From positions 1 to 64,000 of the forward strand of contig JAFWEJ010000015.1 in the NCBI GenBank assembly GCA_017512985.1: a stretch of 64,000 nucleotides of DNA, read 5' to 3'. Origin of the DNA: Clostridia bacterium. Its GTDB lineage: Bacteria; Bacillota; Clostridia; Christensenellales; Aristaeellaceae. Position 1 is the stretch's first letter. Every line of letters starts with the position of its first letter. Under the pieces are notes generated by a model, which was not told the DNA's origin, did no database searches, and saw only the letters and a program-made list of their open reading frames with translations. The position numbers and the translations under genes are program-made. Shown piece by piece: positions 8,025-16,826 of the stretch.

Positions 8025-9233
8025 TTAGTCGGCAAGCTGCAGATCGATTCCCAGGGACCGGAGTTTATCCCAGTAATCCGGGAAGCTTTTGCGGACGGCT
8101 TCGGCGCCGCGGATCTCGCCGCCGGTGCGGGTGCAGAGCAGGGACAGGGCCATGGCGATCCGATGGTCGTTATGGCTGTCCAGCGGTTCCGACGGAGCAT
8201 GGAGCGCGGCGGCGGGAACCGTGATCCGGTTCTCCTCCGTGACCAGGTTTACGCCGAATTTTGCCATTTCCTGCGCCATGGCGGCGCCGCGGTCGCTTTC
8301 CTTGAAGCGCAGGCGGCGCGTGCCCGTGAAGGCTGCTCCGTGACAAAGCGCCGCGGCGGCAAAAAGCACGGGCGCCAGGTCCGGGCAGTCGGCCAGGTCC
8401 AGTTCAGCGGGACCGGCTGCCAGGCGCGGGAAGTATTCCCGATATACCCGGTCACCCTGCAGGCTGGCAGCCTGCAGGCCGGTGACCGTGACAGAGCCGC
8501 CGGTGCAGTTCAGCGCCTCAAAGAAGGCGGCGTTGGAGTAATCACCCTCGACCTCCGTATCCTGCCGACGATAGACTGCGTTTCCCGGAACGGAGAGGGT
8601 GAAATCATCCACCCACGGGATACTGATCCCGGCGTCGTTCAGTGCCTGCAGGGTCAGGGACAGGTAGGAGCGGCTTTCCACCGGCGGGATCAGCCGGACG
8701 CGGCTGTTTTCGGGCAGGAGCGGCAGGGCAAAGAGCAGGCCGGTAATGAACTGGCTGGAAATGCTGCCCGGAACGGCATATTCCCCGGGCGCCAGCCGCC
8801 CCTGAACAAGGAGGCCGCCGTCTTCATGCCGCAGGGTGAGTCCCTGTTCCCGGCAGAGATCCTCATAGACGGACAGGGGACGGGACAGCAGCGTTTCACT
8901 GCCGTCCAGGCGCATGGCGCTGCCGGAGAGCAGGCACAGCGGAATCATGAAACGCAGGGTGCTGCCGGATTCCCGGCAGCGCAGCACGGCAGGGGAGGCC
9001 ATCCGGGGATCGCAGCCCCGGACGCGGACAGCGCTGCCTTCCCACACCAGGGACGCGCCCAGCGCCGTGAGGCAGTCCGCTGTTGCCAGGATATCCTCGC
9101 TGGGATCCACGCCGCGCACAATGCTTTCGCCTTCCGCGAGGGCGGCACAGATCAGCAGGCGGTGCGCCATGGACTTGGAGGGCGGCGCGGCCACGGTGCC
9201 CCGGGCTGTGCAGGGACGGATGATCGCTCTCAT
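8025..9233 (-). CDS. aroA: 3-phosphoshikimate 1-carboxyvinyltransferase (EPSP synthase)
   Basis: Joins shikimate-3-phosphate and phosphoenolpyruvate, the sixth step to chorismate. At about 402 residues it is slightly short for the family. Visible motifs are APPSKSMAHRLLICAAL (substrate-binding Lys and Ser), ESGSTLRFMIPL, and RLRFKESDRGAAMAQE, with SHNDHRIAMAL near the end. It is last in the aroC-aroEK-aroQ-aroA operon, and its ATG overlaps the aroQ stop (ATGA), implying coupled translation. Confidence 0.93.
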   Translation of the reverse strand: MRAIIRPCTARGTVAAPPSKSMAHRLLICAALAEGESIVRGVDPSEDILATADCLTALGASLVWEGSAVRVRGCDPRMASPAVLRCRESGSTLRFMIPLCLLSGSAMRLDGSETLLSRPLSVYEDLCREQGLTLRHEDGGLLVQGRLAPGEYAVPGSISSQFITGLLFALPLLPENSRVRLIPPVESRSYLSLTLQALNDAGISIPWVDDFTLSVPGNAVYRRQDTEVEGDYSNAAFFEALNCTGGSVTVTGLQAASLQGDRVYREYFPRLAAGPAELDLADCPDLAPVLFAAAALCHGAAFTGTRRLRFKESDRGAAMAQEMAKFGVNLVTEENRITVPAAALHAPSEPLDSHNDHRIAMALSLLCTRTGGEIRGAEAVRKSFPDYWDKLRSLGIDLQLAD

Positions 9234-9661
9234 TTACATCCTCCGGCAAGGAAACCGATCGCTTCCAGGTATCCGTCGAAACCGTGCCCTTTGACGGTCT
9301 TTACGCAGGCGGCGCGGATATAGCTGACCTTCCGGAACTCCTCGCGGGTATCCGGGTCGGAAATGTGCACTTCCACGGCCGGGATTGCCACAGCCTTCAG
9401 GGCGTCCAGCAGGGCAACACTGGTATGGGTATAGGCGCCCGGGTTGATGACGATGCCATCCTGTTTGCCCCAGGCCTGCTGGATGGCGTCCACCAGGTCG
9501 CCTTCATGGTTGGACTGGTACAGGGTGACATGAATTCCCTGCTTTTCGGCATATTCCTCAATAAGCCTGCAGAGATCCGCATAGGTGGCCTTGCCGTAGA
9601 TCTCCGGCTCGCGGATGCCCAGCATATTCAGGTTCGGTCCGTTGATGACCAGGATGTTCAT
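9230..9661 (-). CDS. aroQ: Type II 3-dehydroquinate dehydratase
   Basis: Dehydrates 3-dehydroquinate to 3-dehydroshikimate. The 143-residue protein has the small dodecameric type II pattern: NGPNLNMLGIREPEIYG at the N-terminus, YQSNHEGDLVDAIQ, INPGAYTHTSVALLDAL with the catalytic His, and EVHISDPDTREEFR. The start at 9661 is set by AGGTGATTCC upstream. Its stop overlaps the aroA start and it follows aroEK after 4 bases. Confidence 0.93.
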   Translation of the reverse strand: MNILVINGPNLNMLGIREPEIYGKATYADLCRLIEEYAEKQGIHVTLYQSNHEGDLVDAIQQAWGKQDGIVINPGAYTHTSVALLDALKAVAIPAVEVHISDPDTREEFRKVSYIRAACVKTVKGHGFDGYLEAIGFLAGGCK

Positions 9662-9665
9662 GGAA

Positions 9666-10907
9666 TCACCTGCTTTCGATATCGTCGGCTGCGCTTTCCG
9701 GCGTGCCGGTGACGGGGATGATTTCATCCGCGGCGGCGCGGTAAACCGGCTCCCGTTCGAGCCAGAGGCGCTTCATCTTGGCCGCGGTGTCCGCCAGGGG
9801 CCGGTCGTCCGTGGGAACCAGGGCGTCCGGATCGCGGTTCAGCCAGAAAAGGCGGCCGTTCTGCCGAAGCGCGGCCACGTTTTCCGGGCGGAGGACAGCT
9901 CCGCCGCCGGTGGAGATGATCTGCCCGCCCTGCCGTGAAAGATTCCGGATGACGGCGCTTTCCAGATCCCGGAACGCGGGTTCCCCGTCCTCCCGGAAGA
10001 TATCGGGGATGGTTTTCCCGGCTTTTTCCGTAATCAGCCGATCCGTATCGGCAAAGGGCAGGCCGGTGCGTTCCGCGAGGATTTTACCGACAGCGGATTT
10101 TCCGCTGCCGGGCATGCCGATGAGGACGATGTTTTCTTTCCGGCGGAGGATCCGGTGATAGATCCGGTCTGCAAGATCATCCGGATAAACTGTATCCAGG
10201 AAATGCTCCGAGGCGCGGACTGCCTGGGCGACGAGCATATACAGGCCGCCTTCCGCGGGGACGCCCCGTCTGCGCGCGTCCAGCACGAGCCGGCTGCGCA
10301 GCGGATTGTAGATCACGTCCACGACGCCTTCCAGGCGGCTGAAGGAATCCAGCGCCAGCGGCTGCGCGTCCGGTTCCGGATACATGCCGCAGGGGGTCGT
10401 GTTCAGGATGATCTCCGCGTCGGCATGGTTCCGCAGCGCCTGCTCATAGGTCAGGCTGCCTTCCTTACCTGTACGGCTGATCCTGTATACTTCCCGGGCG
10501 CCGAGCTGCTCCGCCGCGAAAGCCGCGGTGCGGGAGGTGCCGCCTGTGCCGGGGATCAGGACCTTCCTGCCGGACAGGTCCAGGCCGGCGCGCCGGATCA
10601 GGCAGGTCAGGCCGTCCAGGTCCGTGTTGAACCCGTACAGCTTTCCGTTCCGGTTGACCACGGTGTTCACGGCGCCGATTGCTTTGGCGGTACCGTCGAT
10701 TTCATCCAGGAACGGGATGACCGCCTGCTTGTACGGGATCGTGACGTTGACGCCGCGAAACCGCCGGGCTTCCATGAACGCCGGCAGCTCTTCCGGGGTG
10801 AGTTCCTTCAGTTCGTAGGCGTATCCGCCGATCTGCCCGTGGATCTCTTTGGAGAAACTGTGGGGCAGGTGTTCGCCGATACAGCCGTAAGGCAATTCAC
10901 AATTCAT
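9666..10907 (-). CDS. Bifunctional shikimate dehydrogenase-shikimate kinase (AroE-AroK fusion)
   Basis: Two consecutive pathway enzymes in one 413-residue chain. Residues about 1-245 are AroE: CIGEHLPHSFSKEIH (shikimate-binding Ser pair), NVTIPYKQ with catalytic Lys, NTDLDGL, and the NADP loop GTGGTSRTAA. Residues about 255-413 are shikimate kinase: Walker A GMPGSGKSAVG, DTDRLI, and STGGGAVLR. It converts 3-dehydroshikimate to shikimate-3-phosphate, between aroC and aroQ. The first codons coincide with a dispersed AT-rich repeat (10893-10910), so the native N-terminus could be slightly shorter. Confidence 0.9.
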   Translation of the reverse strand: MNCELPYGCIGEHLPHSFSKEIHGQIGGYAYELKELTPEELPAFMEARRFRGVNVTIPYKQAVIPFLDEIDGTAKAIGAVNTVVNRNGKLYGFNTDLDGLTCLIRRAGLDLSGRKVLIPGTGGTSRTAAFAAEQLGAREVYRISRTGKEGSLTYEQALRNHADAEIILNTTPCGMYPEPDAQPLALDSFSRLEGVVDVIYNPLRSRLVLDARRRGVPAEGGLYMLVAQAVRASEHFLDTVYPDDLADRIYHRILRRKENIVLIGMPGSGKSAVGKILAERTGLPFADTDRLITEKAGKTIPDIFREDGEPAFRDLESAVIRNLSRQGGQIISTGGGAVLRPENVAALRQNGRLFWLNRDPDALVPTDDRPLADTAAKMKRLWLEREPVYRAAADEIIPVTGTPESAADDIESR

Positions 10908-10910
10908 AAT
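10893..10910. repeat. AT-rich dispersed repeat at the aroE-aroK start
   Basis: AATTCACAATTCATAAT covers the start codon of the aroE-aroK gene. The same words recur at 37159-37185, and more loosely at 10999-11016 and 5615-5650. Confidence 0.5.
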
Positions 10911-11013
10911 ACTCCGATCGCCGTTACCAAAGCTCTTTCAGAACTTTGACGGCTGTGGGATGGCGGTTGTTTTCCAAATCAGGACTTTGGACAACTGCTC
11001 AACAATTCATGAT

Positions 11014-12102
11014 TCATTTCGCCAGCCAGTCGGTGCCGAAACGGAGGGCGAGGAGGTCGCACAAGGCAAGAGCAGTGACGCTGTCCACGACTACGCGGGC
11101 GCGGTGCACGATCGCCGGATCATGGCGGCCTTTGATGGAAAGCAGGGTCTCTTCTCCGGTCAGGGGATTGACGGTGCGCTGCTCCGGTGAAACCGATGGC
11201 GTAGGCTTGACTGCACAGCGGAAAAGCAGGGGCATGCCGTTGGTGACGCCGCCGTTCACGCCGCCGTTGCGGTTGGTTTCGGTCACCGGCCTGCCGTCTT
11301 TCATCCGAATCGGGTCGTTTGCCGCGCTGCCGGCCATGTCCGCCAGGGCGAAACCGTCTCCGAAAGAAACGCCTTTGACAGCGGGCACGGAGAAGAGCGC
11401 ATGGGAAAGGACGCCCTCCACGGTATCGAACCAGGGCTCGCCGACGCCGGCAGGCAGGCCGGTGACGGCGGTCTCCAGAACGCCGCCGACGCTGTCGCCC
11501 TGCGCGGCGGCGCTTTCAATCGCGGCACGCATCTGCTCGCCGCGGGTTTCATCCAGCACGGCGAAGGGCAGGCTGTTCAGCTTTTCGATATCCGTGGCAG
11601 GGTCTTCTCCGAAGGCCGCGTCGTCAATGCCGGCGCAGCGGGCGATATGCGTCCCGATCAGGATCCCTTTTACCCTGAGGGCGGAGATTACGATCGCGCC
11701 GGCCGCGACAAGCGCCGCGGTGACGCGTCCGCTGAAATGGCCGCCGCCCCGGTAATCCTCAAAGCCGTGATATTTGGCAAAAGCGGTAAGGTCCGCGTGC
11801 CCGGGACGGGCAGGACCCCTTTGGTAATCCCCGCTGCGGGTATCTTCATTAGGGATCAGGATGGCCAGGGGCGTACCGGTGGTACGGCCTTCAAAAACGC
11901 CGCTGACGATGCGAAACGAGTCCGCTTCCTGCCGGGCGGTGGAGATTTTTCCTGCCGGGCGGCGGAGCGTCAGCTGGGCCGCGATGAAGCTTTCGTCCAC
12001 AGGCAGGCCCGGGGCGAGGCCGTCGATAACCGCGCCGATTTCAGGACCATGGCTCTCACCGAAGAGGGTCACGGAAACGGAAGTACCGAAGGAGTTTTTC
12101 AT
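11014..12102 (-). CDS. aroC: Chorismate synthase
   Basis: Makes chorismate from EPSP using reduced FMN. From the ATG at 12102 (AGAGGTTTACCC upstream) it is about 362 residues. The family signatures GESHGPEIGAVIDGL, RPGHADLTAFAKYHGFEDYRGGG and the later SVGGVLETAV, NGGVNGGVTNGMPL and GRHDPAIVHRARVV are present. It is first in the aro operon on the minus strand, 106 bases upstream of aroEK. Confidence 0.94.
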   Translation of the reverse strand: MKNSFGTSVSVTLFGESHGPEIGAVIDGLAPGLPVDESFIAAQLTLRRPAGKISTARQEADSFRIVSGVFEGRTTGTPLAILIPNEDTRSGDYQRGPARPGHADLTAFAKYHGFEDYRGGGHFSGRVTAALVAAGAIVISALRVKGILIGTHIARCAGIDDAAFGEDPATDIEKLNSLPFAVLDETRGEQMRAAIESAAAQGDSVGGVLETAVTGLPAGVGEPWFDTVEGVLSHALFSVPAVKGVSFGDGFALADMAGSAANDPIRMKDGRPVTETNRNGGVNGGVTNGMPLLFRCAVKPTPSVSPEQRTVNPLTGEETLLSIKGRHDPAIVHRARVVVDSVTALALCDLLALRFGTDWLAK

Positions 12103-12256
12103 GGGTAAACCTCTGAAACAGTTCATCATTATCCATTACAGAATGCTTTCAAAGCACGAACAGGAACCAGAATGACAATATACCGCAAGGGCACAGGATG
12201 TCAATGTTTTACAGGGTTCCGGAGCGGTTTTCCTTCTGTTTTTCGGACGGCCTGAT

Positions 12257-12285
12257 TTGCATTTTTCAGCGGAACATGAGATAAT
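12257..12285 (+). promoter_or_regulatory. Promoter of the glycosyltransferase gene
   Basis: TTGCAT (12257-12262), a 17-base spacer and GATAAT (12280-12285) form a good sigma-A promoter about 44 bases before the ATG. Confidence 0.55.
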
Positions 12286-12328
12286 AACAAAACAAAAACA
12301 GGGAAGGCCCTGTGTGAAGGTGAACGCA

Positions 12329-13516
12329 ATGCTGAGGATCGGGCAGTTTACAGATACGTTCCTGCCGATTGTGGACGGCGTGGGCCGGGTGGTCCAGGCC
12401 TATTCAGAAACCCTTTGCAAAATGGGACACCAGGTGACCGTAGTCGCCCCGATGTACGATACAGGCTTCCAGGGCGGTTTCCCTTTCCAACTGGTTGAAT
12501 ATGTGGCAAGCAGCGTGCCCGGCATGAAACAGTACAAGGTCGGCGAGGCTGTGCTGGACGCGCACTACCGGCAGCGGATCCGGATGATCGACCTGGACAT
12601 TATCCATGCCCACAGCCCCTTCACCGCCGGATCGGAGGCGCTCCGCCTTGCCGCGGTGAGAAAGCTGCCGCTGGTCGCCACCTTCCACTCAAAATATTAT
12701 GACGATTTCCTCAAGGCGACCCGCTCGGAGTCCATCGCCAAGATGGGCGTGAAGCTGGTCGTGAGTTTCTATAACCGCTGCGATGAAGTCTGGGCCGTAG
12801 GAAAAAACACGGCTGACGTGCTGCGCGAATACGGCTATGAAGGCGAGATCCAGGTGATGCCCAACGGCGCGACCCTGAGGACAGCGAAGGCCTGTGACCT
12901 GGAAGAGGTGAACCGCCGGTGGAACATCGGCTCGGATCCCCTGATCCTCTTTGTCGGCCAGATGGACTGGAAAAAGAATATCCTGACTGTGCTGGAGGCC
13001 TGCGCGGAAATGAAGCGGGCGGGGGTACCCTTCCGGCTGCTGCTGGCGGGACAGGGCATGGATATGAACGCGATCGGCCAGAAGATCCGCGACCTGAACA
13101 TCCAGGACCGGGCAGAGCAGATCGGTCATATTACGGACACAAGCCTGCTGGACGCGCTCTACACCCGGGCTTCCGTATTCGCATTCCCGTCGCTGTATGA
13201 CGCGGCGCCCATGGTGGTGCGCGAGGCGGCCGTGATGGGCACGCCTTCGGTCATGGTGAAGGGAAGCACGGCGGCGGAGGTTATCCGGAACGGGGAGAAC
13301 GGCCTGCTGTGCGAGAACGATCCGAAGGACCTGGCGCGGGTGATTACCGAAGCGCTGAAAGATCCGGCAGGGCTGCAGGCGATCGGCGGGAAGGCGCGTG
13401 AAACGATCCCGGTCCCCTGGGAAAAGGTGATGGAGACCGCGGCGGAAAGATATGAACGGCTGGTCGCGTTAGGCAAAGAAGGAAAACTGAAAGACAAAAG
13501 GAAGCGGATGCTTTAA
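12329..13516 (+). CDS. GT4-family glycosyltransferase
   Basis: About 395 residues with a GT-B fold. The N-terminal half begins RIGQFTDTFLPIVDGVGRVV, typical of GT4 enzymes that make lipid-linked or diacylglycerol glycosides. The C-terminal half has LFVGQMDWKKNI, FAFPSLYDAAPMVVREAAVMG (the nucleotide-sugar EX7E region) and a basic tail, KDKRKRML, that could help membrane binding. There is no signal peptide; it should act at the cytoplasmic membrane face. Acceptor and sugar donor are not determined. It is convergent with the VanZ-VOC gene and probably monocistronic. Confidence 0.85.
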   Translation: MLRIGQFTDTFLPIVDGVGRVVQAYSETLCKMGHQVTVVAPMYDTGFQGGFPFQLVEYVASSVPGMKQYKVGEAVLDAHYRQRIRMIDLDIIHAHSPFTAGSEALRLAAVRKLPLVATFHSKYYDDFLKATRSESIAKMGVKLVVSFYNRCDEVWAVGKNTADVLREYGYEGEIQVMPNGATLRTAKACDLEEVNRRWNIGSDPLILFVGQMDWKKNILTVLEACAEMKRAGVPFRLLLAGQGMDMNAIGQKIRDLNIQDRAEQIGHITDTSLLDALYTRASVFAFPSLYDAAPMVVREAAVMGTPSVMVKGSTAAEVIRNGENGLLCENDPKDLARVITEALKDPAGLQAIGGKARETIPVPWEKVMETAAERYERLVALGKEGKLKDKRKRML

Positions 13517-13518
13517 GG

Positions 13519-14601
13519 CTAATCCGCTTCCATTATTTCTATCCGGACGTTATCCGGGCCGGTGAGGCGGAGCATCCGCCGTCCGGTGCAGGGATCCCGG
13601 CGGTAGTCGCCCGGCCGGATCCCGTTTGACTCCAGCCGCCTGCGCACAGCGGGAAGGCGCGAGGCATACAGCGTCAGGTACTGCCGGGCCGGCACATCTT
13701 CACGGAAGGAACAGATGACCTGGACCTGGGTTTTTCCCATTTCAAACAGGAGGATTACGTCACCGGATTCCCGGCGGTCCAGCTGCTGCAGCAGGCGGAA
13801 ACCGAGCCGGTTGACATAGAAATCACAGACAGCGGCCTGATCCGAACCCCTCAGGGTGGTGCGGAACATGCCGGGTTTTTTCGTGTAAGGGAAAAGCGTG
13901 CTGCTGCGCGCACGGCGTTTCCACCTGCGGTAATCCCGAAGGTTTTTCCGCCAGTCGGGATGGGTTACCACATAGCCCACGGCAATGAAGAGCAGCTGGC
14001 CGATCCAACCGCCGATAGTGTTGGAGATGATATCGTCAAAGTCATACATGCCGCGGCGGGATACCAGCTGGATATTTTCCACCAGGAGGCTCAGCAGCAG
14101 GCAGAAGACCACCGGACGGACGCGGACCCGGGCGCGGAACCAGCGGAACACATACGGCAGCAGGTATCCGATGGGAACGAAGATCATGACATTGAGGTAG
14201 AACTGGGACAGGTCCTCCGGCCGGACGATGGAGATCTGGGAAAAGGCGGAGGATACGCCTTCCGTGAACAGGGTCCGGAACCAGCCGGAGAATCCGGTCG
14301 GCGTGGAGAAGGCGTTCTTGACATCCTCCAGCGGCGCGACGTGCACGGTATAGTTTCCGGCGGCGTCCCGGGAAAAGAAGACCAGCCAGGCGAAAAGCAG
14401 CAGATAGAGCATAAAGCCGACGGCCAGCAGCCGCTGGCGCAGCCGGAGCAGCCGGTCGGCGTCCGGATTGTCGCTCAGCCCGCCTTCCAGGTTCAGCCGC
14501 AGGCGCCGGCAGATCCTGCGGTCCGCCCAGGGCAGCAGAAAGACCAGCACCGCCACAAGCAGCGTGGCCAGCAGGTTCATCTCAATGCTGTTAACGTCCA
14601 T
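13519..14601 (-). CDS. VanZ-like membrane domain fused to a VOC domain
   Basis: A 360-residue two-part protein. Residues about 1-220 hold several membrane segments and the VanZ pattern LNVMIFVPIGYLLPYVF, then LLVENIQLV and DFDDIISNTIGGWIG. Residues about 245-360 form a vicinal-oxygen-chelate (glyoxalase/bleomycin-resistance) fold: FRTTLRGSDQAAVCDFYV and a C-terminal beta half ending DNVRIEIMEAD. A cytoplasmic binding module on a VanZ protein is unusual. The gene starts in a TAATG overlap with the upstream gene, with AAGGAG 8 bases before it, so the two form an operon. Function unknown. Confidence 0.75.
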   Translation of the reverse strand: MDVNSIEMNLLATLLVAVLVFLLPWADRRICRRLRLNLEGGLSDNPDADRLLRLRQRLLAVGFMLYLLLFAWLVFFSRDAAGNYTVHVAPLEDVKNAFSTPTGFSGWFRTLFTEGVSSAFSQISIVRPEDLSQFYLNVMIFVPIGYLLPYVFRWFRARVRVRPVVFCLLLSLLVENIQLVSRRGMYDFDDIISNTIGGWIGQLLFIAVGYVVTHPDWRKNLRDYRRWKRRARSSTLFPYTKKPGMFRTTLRGSDQAAVCDFYVNRLGFRLLQQLDRRESGDVILLFEMGKTQVQVICSFREDVPARQYLTLYASRLPAVRRRLESNGIRPGDYRRDPCTGRRMLRLTGPDNVRIEIMEAD

Positions 14602-15551
14602 TACAGCATCTCCTTTGCGGCTTCGGCGCCGGGAGGCAGCATGGAGGGAACGGTGAGGTTCCGGGGATCGCCCGACGGCAGGCCGCTGAGGTAGGAACGG
14701 TCCCCGATCAGGGCGGCGAGGTTTTCATCCGTTCCTTCACCGTACGTGAGGTAACGGTATGCCGCGGTGATAATCCGGACGGCGAACTGCCGGGCCTTCT
14801 CCCGCATGTCCGGGAAGCTTTCGTCAGAAATCAGCGTTGGATCAAATGGATGATGCCAGGTCCGGTGTTCGTTGTTTTCCGGATCCCGGTCATGGAAAAA
14901 CGATTCGGAATACATTACGGATGTGAGGGCAGGGATACCGGTCAGCCTGGCCAGGCGGGCGGCAAGGCCCCGCGGGTTCTCCATGATCCGGAAACACAGC
15001 CGGTAGCGCAGGCAGGAACGGTTCATATCCTGCAGGCAGTTTTTCCAGCCGTAGACCGATTCATAGACCGTATCCAGGTCCGCCTGCATGGATTCCGGCA
15101 GCTGCACCCGGGGGAAGTACTGATCTGTGACCGGATGCCTTGCGCCCCAGAAACCGTCCCGCCGCATTACGCATGCGTCCAGCGCATGCTCCAGGCTCAT
15201 GTGGCTGCGCGGAAAAACATGTTCGTCCGCGGTGACGCGGATAACGTAGGGGTGGGTGGTGCTGTCCAGCGCGTAATGGCAGCAGAAACCGGCCAGGTAG
15301 GAGAACATCTCCGTCCGGCAGGTGGAGCTTCCGGTCCGGCGGAGCAGGGACGTCAGGAACAGGCCGGGTTTTGTGGTGTGCATACGGCGGCCGCGGCTTT
15401 CATGATGCCCGAACGGTTTGTAAAGAAACCAGACATCCGGCCCGAAGAGCGCAAACGTATAAGGTTCGGGCACAATGGCGTTCCGAACCTCTTCCGGCAG
15501 GGAGGAAAGGACTTCCCGGCCGAAGGATACGTGGACGACAGGATCCGGCAT
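14601..15551 (-). CDS. Zinc-dependent phospholipase C-like protein
   Basis: A 316-residue member of the Zn-dependent PLC family (the fold of Bacillus phospholipase C). The opening PDPVVHVSFGREVL, then FALFGPDVWFLYKPFGHH and GFCCHYALDSTTHPYV give the His/Asp metal ligands, and TWHHPFDP lies further on. There is no signal peptide, so unlike secreted PLCs it is probably cytoplasmic, as with many Clostridia homologues of unknown role. It overlaps the VanZ-VOC gene by one base. Confidence 0.75.
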   Translation of the reverse strand: MPDPVVHVSFGREVLSSLPEEVRNAIVPEPYTFALFGPDVWFLYKPFGHHESRGRRMHTTKPGLFLTSLLRRTGSSTCRTEMFSYLAGFCCHYALDSTTHPYVIRVTADEHVFPRSHMSLEHALDACVMRRDGFWGARHPVTDQYFPRVQLPESMQADLDTVYESVYGWKNCLQDMNRSCLRYRLCFRIMENPRGLAARLARLTGIPALTSVMYSESFFHDRDPENNEHRTWHHPFDPTLISDESFPDMREKARQFAVRIITAAYRYLTYGEGTDENLAALIGDRSYLSGLPSGDPRNLTVPSMLPPGAEAAKEML

Positions 15552-15586
15552 GCAATATCCTCCGTTTTTCGTGCTTTATCCGGTTC

Positions 15587-15615
15587 AGTATATCAATTTT
15601 TGAATGGACCGGCAA
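15587..15615 (-). promoter_or_regulatory. Promoter of the PLC-like/VanZ-VOC operon
   Basis: On the minus strand, TTGCCG (15615-15610), a 17-base spacer and TATACT (15592-15587) lie about 36 bases before the start codon. Confidence 0.55.
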
Positions 15616-15621
15616 GGGAGT

Positions 15622-15651
15622 TTGCCCGAACGGCACTTTATGATATATAAT
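15622..15651 (+). promoter_or_regulatory. Promoter of the VanY-type carboxypeptidase gene
   Basis: TTGCCC (15622-15627), an 18-base spacer and TATAAT (15646-15651), overlapping the divergent promoter region. Confidence 0.5.
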
Positions 15652-15698
15652 ATATTGATTTGCATGAGGCATTTACCCCATCAAGGGAGGAAAAGAAT

Positions 15699-16814
15699 AT
15701 GAAACAGTCCGTGAAAAAAATCGCTGCACTGCTTACGGCCGCGGTTCTGCTATGCGCGGCGACGCCCGTGACGGCCGAGAGCACAAACGCCCCCCAGACA
15801 ACGGCGGAGCCGGAGACCAAAGCAACCATGACGCCCGCCCAGCTGCAGGCCCAGGGAATCCTGACCGTCGGCGCGAAGGGGGATGACGTCACAAAACTCC
15901 AGCAGCGGCTGAAAGACCTGGGATACCTGAGCGGCAAGGTGGACGGCCAGTACGGCGGCGGTACCAAGCGCGCGGTGATCGCGTTCCAGCGCCGGAACGG
16001 ACTGGACACAGACGGCGTCGCCGGACAGGAAACGCAGGCAAAGCTGTATGCAGAGGACGTGCAGGCCGCGCCGGGCGAGGAGAAGACCGACGTGCTGGCG
16101 GGCAGCTTGCCGATGCTGGTCAACAAGGAACACATGGTGGACGAATTCTTCACGCCCGCGGACCTGGTCCTGGTCAGCAGTATCATCAAAAAAGACCTGG
16201 CGACGGTCAAATACAAGAAGACCCGCGGCGTCAGTGCGGCGGTCGAAGCGCTGAAGACGATGCTGGAAGCCGCAAAAGCGGACGGCGTCGGCAAAAAGTG
16301 GCAGATCTCGGCAGGGTACCGCAGCTGGGACGACCAGAATAACATCCTGAACGCAAAGGTTAACAGCTACAAATCCAAGAACAAGGGCTGGAGCAGTTCC
16401 AAAGCCCGCCGGGCAGCGCTGAAGTCCGTGGCGGAACCGGGCGCAAGCGAGCACCACCTGGGCCTTGCCTTTGATGTCAACCGGAAAGGCGCGTCTTCCT
16501 TCGCGGGAACCAAGAACAGCGAGTGGCTGAACGAGCACTGCTGGGAATACGGATTCATCATCCGGTACCAGAAGGAGAAGGAAGAGATTACAGGCTTTGT
16601 TGCCGAACCCTGGCACATCCGCTATGTCGGCGTGGAACATGCCATGTATATGAAGGAACACAACCTCTGCCTTGAAGAATACCTCAAGGGAATTGAGGAC
16701 GGAACGATTACGGTTTCCGGAGGGGAGACGGCCGAAGCCGGGACAGAAGAGCCTGAAGCACCGGTCGAGCCTGAGGACATGGATGAAGAAACGGAAGATC
16801 CGGACGCGGCATAA
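15699..16814 (+). CDS. Secreted D-Ala-D-Ala carboxypeptidase, VanY/DdcY type, with peptidoglycan-binding domain
   Basis: Trims D-alanine from peptidoglycan stem peptides outside the cell. From the ATG at 15699 (GGGAGGAAAAG upstream): signal peptide to about residue 26, peptidoglycan-binding domain (GDDVTKLQQRLKDLGYLSG, residues about 60-115), and a peptidase M15B domain with zinc ligands His252 and Asp259 (SEHHLGLAFDV) and His306 (EPWHIRYV). An acidic Glu/Pro-rich tail follows. The next gene starts 12 bases later, so it may be cotranscribed with the sensing operon. Confidence 0.9.
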   Translation: MKQSVKKIAALLTAAVLLCAATPVTAESTNAPQTTAEPETKATMTPAQLQAQGILTVGAKGDDVTKLQQRLKDLGYLSGKVDGQYGGGTKRAVIAFQRRNGLDTDGVAGQETQAKLYAEDVQAAPGEEKTDVLAGSLPMLVNKEHMVDEFFTPADLVLVSSIIKKDLATVKYKKTRGVSAAVEALKTMLEAAKADGVGKKWQISAGYRSWDDQNNILNAKVNSYKSKNKGWSSSKARRAALKSVAEPGASEHHLGLAFDVNRKGASSFAGTKNSEWLNEHCWEYGFIIRYQKEKEEITGFVAEPWHIRYVGVEHAMYMKEHNLCLEEYLKGIEDGTITVSGGETAEAGTEEPEAPVEPEDMDEETEDPDAA

Positions 16815-16826
16815 GGAGGATTGCAG

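Noticed and set aside
8013..9323. A 436-codon plus-strand frame
   Set aside because: Antisense to aroA, which is clearly the coding gene.
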